DNA from: Hyphomicrobium sp.
GTDB taxonomy: Bacteria > Pseudomonadota > Alphaproteobacteria > Rhizobiales > Hyphomicrobiaceae
Length of the DNA: 64,000 nucleotides
NCBI GenBank assembly: GCA_013141015.1
Contig: JABFRT010000023.1
Span: forward strand, 95,434 to 159,433
Direction of reading: 5' to 3'
Below the pieces are notes generated by a model. That model saw only the letters and a program-made list of their open reading frames with translations, searched no databases and was not told the origin of the DNA. A program made the translations under genes and the position numbers. Numbering within the stretch: position 1 is the first letter of the stretch; the number at the start of each line of letters is the position of its first letter. Below are positions 43,107-52,143 of the stretch, one piece after another.

Positions 43107-46100
43107 TTACTCCTTGGCGCCGACGGTCAATGTGCCAGCTGCCGTGCGGGCGTAGCGGTCGGGGCGGTACATATCCTCAACCGTTGCAGCCGGATGCACA
43201 TACGTGCCGGGCGTCACCGCGCGCACGATGTAGGCAACCGTTGCCTGCAACGCGGGTGGCTTTGCGGCTGCTGCTGCGCCGGGAACTGCTGGCGTTGCGT
43301 CAGTGGCAGCTGGCGCATCGCCTTCAACGCCGTCGTCGCCGTCGCTTTCACCGTCGGCTTCACCTTCGCCCGCAGCATGCGCTTCACTCCGCGCGCCTGC
43401 TGCCTGAGAAGTTGAACGCCGCCACAAAACGGTCATCGCGGAATTCGCTGTGCTCGGGTTGCGCCGTCGATTTCAACCAGTCGATGCCTTTGATCGATCC
43501 GCTTTCGACAAGCCGTGGATTTTCAATCTCGAAGCCAGCCGGCAAGCGGTCAACCACCATCACGCGGCCGCCAGCATCTTCAGACGTGATTTTGACCGTC
43601 ATCACGAAGCGGTCGTTTTGCCTCACGTCGGCCCTGCCGCCTGAGAGGCTCTTCAAATCGACTGGTTTGCCATCAAGCGTGTAGGCTTGACGCTCGATTC
43701 TGAAGCCTTTCGAGACTGCAGGTTCCGGCGTCAACGCCGCGCCGATGACGGAGATCACAGCGTCAATCGCCGCATCGCCGTCATTGGTCACGGTCAAACC
43801 GCCGCTTTTTAACTGAGCCGGCGTCAAGGCGCGCATGACGGGGCCAGTAACAGGCTTGCCATCGACCGACAGGGTGGTGCCCTTCACCTCATCGTTGAGC
43901 GCTTTGGCTGCAAGCAGCATCCACGCCTGTTCCTGCGTCGAGGTGTAGTTGCGGGTCTCGTAGGCTTTGGCGATCACACTGGCGAGCTTTGGCTTATCGG
44001 CTTGCGCGATGCCGGTTTCAGCGGCCAGCGTCAGCAATGCTGCGCCATCGCGCAACGTCGAGCCGTAGTCGCTGCGGTATCCGGTATCGGGCGTCGTCGT
44101 GTCGCTCATCGCCGTCAACGCCGCCTGGAACGCGCGTTCGGCGCGCTCCTTGTCGCCCATCATCGCCAGAGCGGCGCCGACTTGCGCCTTGGCAAGCGGC
44201 GTCGAGAACCGGTCGATGCGCGTGTCGGCGTAGTAGCGCAATTCGCCAATCGGCGCGCGGCCATTGCGGGCCAGCACATAGATGGCGTAGGCGCGATCTT
44301 CGCCGCCTTTTTCAAAATCTTCCGCGTAGCTCAAGAAGTTCTGCAGGCGGTCAAGCGCGCGGTTGAAGCCTTCTTTCGGCACGTTAGTGCCGGTCTCCTT
44401 GGCGCGCGTCAGGAAGTCGGTGACGTACGCCGTCAGCCACAAATCGCTATTTGACGGACCCCAGACGCCGAATGCGCCGGAGCTGTCCTGCATTTCAAAC
44501 ACGCGCGTCACGGCTTTGGTTATGCGCTCTTTGAGGGCCTTGTCTTCGGCAATACCGATTTGGGCGGCGACTGCGTTGGCATGGACCAGCGGCATGGCGC
44601 GCGACACGGTCTGTTCGGCACAGCCATACGGATAACGGTCCAAGTGCGTGAGCAGGCCCGGCACATCAAGACGTGCTGCCGGTCCAACCGACAGGTTGAT
44701 CTTAGTGCGCGACGGGATCAGGTCTTGTATCAGATCGCTGGACAGCGACAGCTTTCCGCCTTTGGCTTTGAGCGATGAGATGGTCGTGCGCTTGATGTCG
44801 CCGGCCGGCGGCAGCACGTCGAACGTCATTTCGCGTTTAATGGCGATGTCGTTCGGGCCTGATACGAGCACCTTAAGCGTCACCGGGCCAACGTCCTGCG
44901 GCTTGAACGTCATGCGTTCCGATTTTCGCTCGCCGGATTTCAGATCGACCGCCTTGTCAGCAATCGCGGTCAGCTTTTCATTCGAGCTATCGCCGCGCTT
45001 TTCTGAAAGCGCGATTTTGTATGGTGCCGCCGGGCCTTCAATATTGTGCACATCAAAGCCAAGCCGCACCTCGTCGCCGAGCGTCATGAAGCGGGGCACG
45101 GCAACCGTCAATGCCACCGCGTCGCGCACGATCAGATCACTCGCGGTATGGCCAACCTTGTCAGCACTCCACGCAACGGCCATCACGCGGATCGTGCCGT
45201 TGAAGTCGGGCAAGTCGAAATCGATCTTCGCCGTGCCGTCGGCTGCCACTTTGACGATGCCGGAATAGAGCGACACCACCGTCTCGACCGTCGGGTTGCC
45301 CTGCATGGCCGGGCCCGATCCGTCGCCACCGGATTTGAGCTTGCCGCGATCAGCGCGCATGCCGTCAATCAAGCGGCCATAGAAGTCGCGGATTTCAAAA
45401 GACAGCTTCTGTTGCGCGTTGAACCACGCTTCGGGCGCCGGTGTTTCATACTTCGTCAGGTTGAGAATGCCGAGATCAACGGCTGCCACCACCACGCGCG
45501 CGTCCTCACCGGCAGCGAGCCCGTCAATCTTGACCGGCACCGTGATCTTCGTCGATGACTTGACCTTGTCCGGCAGCGTCACAGCCACTTTCAGTTCGCG
45601 TGCGCTTTGGTCGAGCGCCAGCCACTTGATGCCAATGGCGCGATTCGGCATGCGCTTTTCAGCTTCAACCATCGGCCGGTATAGCATTGCCGTCACGTAG
45701 ACGCCGGGGCCCCAATCGGCTCCGACTTCAACTGGAATTTCGCCGCCGCCTTTCGGCACATCGACTTCCTTGGTGGCGTGCAAGCTGGTGCCAAGGATCG
45801 AGATCAGCGCTTTGCCGCCAGACTTCGAAGCGATGCGCAGTTTGGCAACGTCGCCTGCCTTGTAGGTTTCCTTATCCAGCGCCACATCAAGCTGCTCTGG
45901 GCTGTCAACCGCTTCGCCGGATGTGTACCAGCCGGATGAGAACGTGAAGCTCGACGCCGGGCCATCCGGTTCGCTGGACGCGATGTCGAGTTGATAGCGG
46001 CCCCAGCTGATTTTCTGAGCGAGCTTTGCAGGTGCGTCGGCGAGCGTTGCAAGCGAGCCGCTGCCGGCTTTGCGTTTGACTGTGACAGCTTCGTAGGTCC

Positions 46101-48495
46101 AGTTGCCGTCACGGCGATACCACTGCCAGTTGGTGTCAAGGCGCGTCAGCGTCCACGTCAGTTTGTCAGTCGCAACCGGCTTGCTGGCCGCGTCGAGCTG
46201 GACAACTTCAAACGCTGCGTCCGCGTCTTCCTGCACCGAGCCTTCAAACAGCGGCTTGATGCCGATGCGCGGCTGCTTCATATCGACCGGCAGTGTGATC
46301 TTGCGTTCAATCGTCCGTCCGCCCGATTCACGCAACTTGACGATCACGTCAGCTTCCAACGGACGCGCGGTCTTCGGGATGGCGGGCAGCGTGACCGGGA
46401 TTGCGGCTTTGCCCGCGTCATCGGTGATCAGGTTGGCGTCGAGCGCACTGCGCACTGGATTGACGAAGTCGCTCATTTGGCCAAACCGATAGCCAGGGAA
46501 CCCTGCCACATCCTTATTGGCAAGCCGTACGATGATTTCGCCTTCAAGACCAAGCGCCGCTGCCGGTGGGCCATAGAGATAGCGGCCGTCAGCGTTGATG
46601 ATTGCGCGGTCTTCCGGTGCGATTGTGGGCGTCGCGGATGAAAGTTTCATATCCAGGCGTTCGGGCACAAAGTCTTCGACCAGGAACGCGCGCTCGGCAA
46701 TTGCGCTCTGTTTCGGGTCGGCGTGCAGCCAGACGCGCCAGGTTCCAGTCTGCGCGGTCTTCGCGAGTGGCAACGTCAAGGCGCGGCCGCCGAGTCCTTG
46801 ATCGTTCATCACCAAGCGCTGCTGCTCAACGCCATCGGGGCGCGTCACGATCAGAGTCATCGGGACAGTTGAGCCCTTGCCCGCGCGGTCGCGCACCAGT
46901 GCCGTCACGTTGACGTCTTCACCCGCACGATAGACGCCGCGTTCGGTGTAGACAAAGGCATCGAGTGGGCCTGATGCATCGCGCCCCTTGACGCCGCGAT
47001 CGGACAAGTCGAACGCGTTGAGCGTCAAATCAAGGAACGCGTATTCGCCGCCGCCGTTTTCAGCAACCAGAACGGCCGGCGCCAATCCGCCTTCGCCCTT
47101 GGCGAGTGCCGCATCGAACTTTGCGTAACCTTTAGAGTCGGTCTTGGCGGTCGCCAGAACCTCGTTGTTGCGCGCAACCAGCTTGACGTTTGAACCTGCA
47201 ATTGCTGTGGCATCCGCAAGCGAGCGCACAAACGCATGCACGCCGTCGCTGCCGGAGAACGCGGTCAAGCCGAGGTCTGAGACGATGAACCACTGCGTGG
47301 CGCGCTGGCCGTCGTCGCCTTTCGACTTTTCACTCGGCTTGGCCACCATCACATAGGTGCCAGGTTCAAGCTTGCCGGTCGCATCGGTTACAGGAACAGC
47401 GGTCGTCACCTCCTCATTGATCTTGGCGGCGATATCCATTTCGCCCGAGAACACCTTGAGGCCGGACTTGTCGCGGATGTTGTCGATTTCATAGCCGGAG
47501 AGCTGACGCGAAAAATCGCCTGACTGCAGCGTTGCCGCCAAGTTGCGGTCGCCAATCCGATAGACATCAATTTCGATTTTTTTGGTATTCGTTGTTACGA
47601 CTGGAATTCCCTGCTGGCCGCGCGAGGGCAGCACATAGGCCTTGCCCGTGAAGCGTACCAACGCCGAGCGATCCGGCACATAGACCGCGATATCGGCGGT
47701 CTTGTTGAGGTTCTCGCCGACATCCGACGGCAATCCCGCGCGGATTTGAATCTGATAGCGCTCGCCGTGCTTCAAACCTTCGACGCACAGCTGTTTGCCA
47801 TCCTGCACCAGCGACTGCGGGTCTTTGCTGTCCACGGAGACGAACTTGGCGACATCCGTCTGCGTGCGCGCCAGATCTTCGGAGAACTGCAGACAGACGC
47901 GCGGCGGGGTTGCTTCGTTGTCGACCTTATAGTCCATCATGCGGAAGCCGTGCTCGGCGCGCAGCTTGTCGTAGGCTTCGCGCGCCGGCTGATTGTCGGC
48001 GACTTCAAAACTCATCTTCAGCGCGTCGATGGCCGGACGCCAATACGAGCGGCGTTGCAAGGTCTGGCCGAGCACGAGCAATGCTTTTGATTTTTCGGCC
48101 GGGTCCGTTGCCAGCTCATAACCGCGATAGGCAGCGCCAGACGCATGCACCGGCAGGTCATAGCGCTCAGCGCCTTTGTCAGCGTCCGGCTTGATCGCCA
48201 GCAGCGCCTCGGCAAGACGGGTCCAGGCGGTTGCGTCTTTGTCGTTGGCGTTGACCGCGTCTGCCAGATAGCGCGCCGCTTGCCGCGCATCGGTTTCCAG
48301 CACTTTTGCAGCTTCGATCTTCAGATCGAACGGCGCCTTGGGAGACGGCTTCCAACTCGACTTCAAATAGGTCTCGTAGCGCTTGGCGTCCGCCGCGACG
48401 CCTTGATGCGAGAAGCCCTTGTCGGCTGCTGCCACTGGAAATACCGCTGCCAGCGAAACGCTGGTGAGAAGGGCGAGGCGCGCTAAAAATTGCAT
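43107..48495 (-). pseudogene. yfhM: Bacterial alpha-2-macroglobulin (YfhM-like), frameshifted near the 3' end
   Basis: From the ATG at 48495 a signal peptide (FLARLALLTSVSLAAVFP) opens a frame of about 1,700 residues ending at 43384. The MG domains and the thioester motif YGCAEQT in the C-terminal third are intact. The frame ends ...AAFNFSGSRRAE. The expected family ending continues in the next frame (ARSEAHAAGEG ... TVAYIVRAVTPGTYVHPAATVEDMYRP) down to a TAA at 43107, five bases before pbpC. So about 92 residues are out of frame at about 43400: either a real lesion or an assembly error. The protein traps proteases in the periplasm and is thought to guard the wall synthesised by PBP1C. If the frameshift is not real, this is a complete gene. 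Confidence 0.88.
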
Positions 48496-48694
48496 AGTTG
48501 GCCATCCTATTAAAATTGGACCCCGCAAACGCCGCGGACGTTCGAGGGTGAGTATCTGCCGGTCAAATGACAATGCGTAGCCCATCAAGGCGGAACGGCC
48601 GAAGCGCGGCGGCAATTAAGGAATTATCCGGCACTACCGCGATTTGCGCCTTTTTCCCTGCCGCCTTGGGCAGAGACCGCAAGTCTAGCACGGC
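48496..48694. other. yfhM leader/promoter region
   Basis: About 200 bases between the terminator at 48695 and yfhM. AGGATGG lies eight bases before the yfhM ATG. No further clear signal. Confidence 0.4.
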
Positions 48695-48727
48695 AAAAAC
48701 CCTCCGGGGATATCTCCCAGGAGGGTT
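48695..48727 (-). terminator. Rho-independent terminator downstream of the gene at 48781
   Basis: Read on the - strand, an 8-bp stem AACCCTCC/GGAGGGTT (48698-48705 with 48720-48727) is followed by five T. It separates the upstream PBP/membrane-protein cluster from yfhM. Confidence 0.8.
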
Positions 48728-48780
48728 GTTGCAAATTCAATTGGCGTTAACCGCGATGACGGACCGCGCGCTGGCTGGTC

Positions 48781-49368
48781 CTAGCTGCGGGTGGTGGCGC
48801 CGTCCGGGCCGGTTGCGGGTTGTGCGGCGAGAATGACATTAGCCGATACAGCCGAAGGCATAACGCGGCTCAGCGGTACTGAGCGGTCCCACATTTTCAG
48901 GAATGAAGCGTCGGCGTGCCCGGCGGCTGGTGCGTGCGCTTCGTGGTACATTTCGAACGCGTCGCGCTTGATTGGATCGCGGCGCATGCAGTCGCCGATC
49001 CACACGCGATCCCGGCCGAGCGATAGCTGTTCGTGGGCAGCAGCAAAGCGCTGATCGGCCATCATGCGCATATCAATGGCGGTCACGTCCAGCAGTGACG
49101 CCTGCACGGTATCTTCCGACATCGGCTCTGTTTCAAACAGCACAACGCGGATCGCAATATTTGCCGCGGCAATTTCCGGCGCCATAGCAAGCACGGCTTG
49201 CGCTGCAGGGCTGTCGGGCGCGCGGGCAATGAGCGTGAAAATTTCGCCGAACGCCTGAACCGGTTCACCGCGGCGGGCGGCCAGCGCCTGGGCGATAAAG
49301 TCCCTGAGCTTAGCTTCCTTATCTTCGCGGCTGACGACAACGATACGCGGTGGCGAAGGTAGGCGCAT
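48781..49368 (-). CDS. Hypothetical protein
   Basis: 195 residues from the ATG at 49368 (MRLPSPPRIVVVSRED), with AGGA nine bases upstream. No known family recognised. The sequence looks globular and cytoplasmic: alpha/beta alternation (IVVVSRED, IRVVLFETEP) and a helical C-terminal half (RDAFEMYHEAHAPAAGHADASFLKMWDRS). It lies downstream of the large membrane protein on the same strand and is closed by a terminator, so the two probably share a transcript. Confidence 0.65.
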   Translation of the reverse strand: MRLPSPPRIVVVSREDKEAKLRDFIAQALAARRGEPVQAFGEIFTLIARAPDSPAAQAVLAMAPEIAAANIAIRVVLFETEPMSEDTVQASLLDVTAIDMRMMADQRFAAAHEQLSLGRDRVWIGDCMRRDPIKRDAFEMYHEAHAPAAGHADASFLKMWDRSVPLSRVMPSAVSANVILAAQPATGPDGATTRS

Positions 49369-49527
49369 GTGTTTCATTCCTAGTGCTTGCCCGCGAGGTG
49401 TCCACAGGATGCTGGAGACCGTTGGGTGATTGACGCTGACCATTTGGCGGCAAGATTGTTAAACAAGAGTTTCAGACCGGCCGGTTTTGTGACGAAAGTT
49501 CGCAAGTCATTGCATCCTCAAGTGTTT

Positions 49528-52005
49528 TTATTCAGCCGCTTGTGGAGCCATGCGCCCGATGAGGGCAAGGTCGTGGGCGGTAAATTCATTTTCTTGAACG
49601 TGGGTTTGAAGTGGCTCGAAGACCTCCGAATGATCATCATACAGAGGTGCCGTTTGCGGAGCATCCGTAACGGGGTTTGACAGTGCCTGTGCCTTCACGA
49701 GTGCGTCCTGCAACGACTGCGGCAGCCGCGCTTCGCTGACCGGCAACGTGAAGGTTGCGGTCTCACGGCTCAGCGTCACGCCAATCGTGTCGTTGGTGGC
49801 GTCCGGTGTTGCAGTCACCGTCACCGGTTGCGTGTTGGCGTTCGCGGCCTTCACCGTCACGTCGGCTTCCGGCAGCGGCGGCGGTGCCGGCCACGGCACG
49901 CGCGGACCTTGCGGCGCCAGCGCGTAGGGCGGCGGCTGGCGATAAGCGTCACGCTGCGGTGCGGGTTGGTAGGTTTCAGCATACGGCCCAAAGCGCGACA
50001 CGTGTTCGGGATCGAGCGACAAGCCCGGCTGGCGCTGCGGTGGCTGCGGCGCTGGTATACGGCGCAATGCGGTCATGACAGAGGCCACCTGCTGCGGAAT
50101 TGGCGGCGGCGTGTACGCCGGGGCCGGGCTGGTTGGTGGAGCGGTATCGTTGGCGCCCTGCAATGGATAAGCGTGCGGTGCAGGCCCGTCCGCACGTGGC
50201 TCAGCCCGGCCCGGCATACCGGCGTGTGCCGTTCCAGCTTGGACTGTGCTGCCTTCTACAGGACGTGTGCGCACCGTGCGCTGGCCGCTGGCTTCAACCC
50301 GGCGTGCTGCCCCCATGACCGCGCCGAGGATGATGTCGGACCACGCGCCGTCAGTGAACTTGTAGACGCGGAACGCTTCGGACCCAGCAAACTTCGAGCC
50401 TTGACGCTTCAAGCGCTTCTGAATGCTGGCGTTAGTCGGGAACATCGTGCGCTTGAAGATCTTTTCCTTCTCGAAGCTGGCAAACAAGTTCGACAGCAAC
50501 TGCGCTTCAACCCGCAGGTTTTCACGCTCATGCGGATTGAGCCGCGGCGGCGCATCGAGCGGCACGGCGACGTAGTAGTCACCATTCATGTCAAACACGA
50601 CGTGGCGGAAGATTTCAAAATTCTCGCGGATCTCGCGGTCGCGGTGGATTTCATTGAAGCGCGACAAAATTTGAATGACCGGGCCGCGCTCGGCGGCCTG
50701 CATCTTCGGCATCATGCCATCCAAGCGGCCGGCGGACTTCTGAACCATCGAGACGAGGAACAAGCAAAGATCGACGAACAGCGCGACCGCCAGCGGAACA
50801 TAGTCGCGCTTCGACAACCCGCCCTCGCCGGTATTGATCTGAGCCGAAGGCGCCGCCGCACCGCTTTCGACCGACTGCACCGCCTTCTTCTGCAGCTCGC
50901 GCAACTCGTCCGCTGACGGCGGCAGCTTAAACGCCAGTGCGCCGTAGAACGTGGCCGTCAAGCGGCGGAACGCTTCAATGGTCGCTTCCGAGCCTTCAAC
51001 CGCTGCGATCTGCGGCTTTTCCAATTCCGGCAATTGATCGATAGCTTTGACAACCCCGCGCAATGCGGTCTGCAATTGCGCGTCTGGGCATGAGATGGCG
51101 CCGCCGCCCTTGGCGTCGCCAAAGGTTGTCTTTTCAGCGCGCTCAGCCAAATCAGTGCGGATCTGGCGCAACTGCGGATCAGTGCGGAAAGCGTTGAAGC
51201 CGGTCACCGTCATATCGAGCTTGCGGCCGAGCGTGCGCATAAACTCGTTGCGCGTGCCGGTCTTGGCGTCAAACGTAGACGCGTCCGCGGACACGATCTT
51301 GGCGAGGTCGCCGTTCAGCGCCGCCATATCGCCTTTGACAGCGCCGACGCGGCCATTGACGAATTCAGATGCAAACGAAAAGCGCTGTGCGTCTTCCTCG
51401 CGCATTTTGCGGCGTGGACCATCTCCCGGCTTTGAGTTCGGGCACGAGGTGCCCTTGGCGCGTTCGAGTTCAGCTTTCGAGGTCGAAACGCCGGTCAGCT
51501 GGACAAGTGTTGCGTTTAACTGCTCAAGACGCGTTGAGGCCGCGTGAAGCGAATTTTGCACCTGGGAAACGGCACTTTCAGCCGAACGGGTCGATTCCCC
51601 GCGGCTTTCCAATACCTTCCAATAAAAGCCGAAGCCAAAGCCGATTGAGATCAGCGATAGAAACACATAGCCCGAGGCATAGAAGACTTTGGTGACGAAT
51701 GGGTGCGGCTTGAACAGCTGGTCGAGCAGCCAGATGATCATGGTCATCAGCATCGCGACCGAGAAGCCGATGATGGCCTTATGGATCAGCGGCAGGTCGC
51801 CCATGTTGGCTTCGATGAGTTCCAACATGCCGACGTAGGTCGCGACCCACGACAAAATGCCGAGACCCGCAATCAAAACGCCGCGCTTCCAATCGCGTTC
51901 GGGCTTGGCTTCATGTCCATCAAACGCTGCCGCGCCAGACAGTGATGTCCGGCGTCCGGAAAGATCATCCGCGTCCAATTGCATTGTGTAAAACCCGCTC
52001 AGCAT
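49528..52005 (-). CDS. Large multi-domain membrane protein of unknown function
   Basis: 825 residues. Three or four membrane helices lie near residues 45-140 (VLIAGLGILSWVATYVGML, AIIGFSVAMLMTMIIWLL, ASGYVFLSLISIGFGFGFYW). A long helical, probably periplasmic or coiled region follows to about residue 390. One more helix (VPLAVALFVDLCLFLVSMV) leads to a soluble part with FRVYKFTDGAWSDIILGAVMGAARRVE, then a Pro/Ala/Gln-rich disordered tail. No family recognised. An alternative start is seven codons downstream (51984). The neighbouring class A PBP-like gene upstream suggests an envelope role, by context only. Confidence 0.7.
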   Translation of the reverse strand: MLSGFYTMQLDADDLSGRRTSLSGAAAFDGHEAKPERDWKRGVLIAGLGILSWVATYVGMLELIEANMGDLPLIHKAIIGFSVAMLMTMIIWLLDQLFKPHPFVTKVFYASGYVFLSLISIGFGFGFYWKVLESRGESTRSAESAVSQVQNSLHAASTRLEQLNATLVQLTGVSTSKAELERAKGTSCPNSKPGDGPRRKMREEDAQRFSFASEFVNGRVGAVKGDMAALNGDLAKIVSADASTFDAKTGTRNEFMRTLGRKLDMTVTGFNAFRTDPQLRQIRTDLAERAEKTTFGDAKGGGAISCPDAQLQTALRGVVKAIDQLPELEKPQIAAVEGSEATIEAFRRLTATFYGALAFKLPPSADELRELQKKAVQSVESGAAAPSAQINTGEGGLSKRDYVPLAVALFVDLCLFLVSMVQKSAGRLDGMMPKMQAAERGPVIQILSRFNEIHRDREIRENFEIFRHVVFDMNGDYYVAVPLDAPPRLNPHERENLRVEAQLLSNLFASFEKEKIFKRTMFPTNASIQKRLKRQGSKFAGSEAFRVYKFTDGAWSDIILGAVMGAARRVEASGQRTVRTRPVEGSTVQAGTAHAGMPGRAEPRADGPAPHAYPLQGANDTAPPTSPAPAYTPPPIPQQVASVMTALRRIPAPQPPQRQPGLSLDPEHVSRFGPYAETYQPAPQRDAYRQPPPYALAPQGPRVPWPAPPPLPEADVTVKAANANTQPVTVTATPDATNDTIGVTLSRETATFTLPVSEARLPQSLQDALVKAQALSNPVTDAPQTAPLYDDHSEVFEPLQTHVQENEFTAHDLALIGRMAPQAAE

Positions 52006-52097
52006 TTCCCAAGATGGTTTTGACCTTCGCCGCGCTTGGCGCGTTTTTCATGTCTCAACTGCGGCGCACTGGCGGCGAACACCGGGCTCTTTAGTGG

Positions 52098-52137
52098 GCG
52101 CGTGCGACTCTCCTTGCGGAGAGCCGGCCGCACGCGC
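52098..52137 (-). repeat. Variable-stem hairpin repeat, copy 5
   Basis: Outer stem GCGCGTGC (52098-52105) with GCACGCGC (52130-52137). Read on the - strand the apex is GGCCGGCTCTCCGCAAGG..AGTC, forming an 8-bp inner stem with a GCAA loop. It lies directly after the stop of the PBP-like gene. Confidence 0.85.
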
Positions 52138-52143
52138 AACCAC

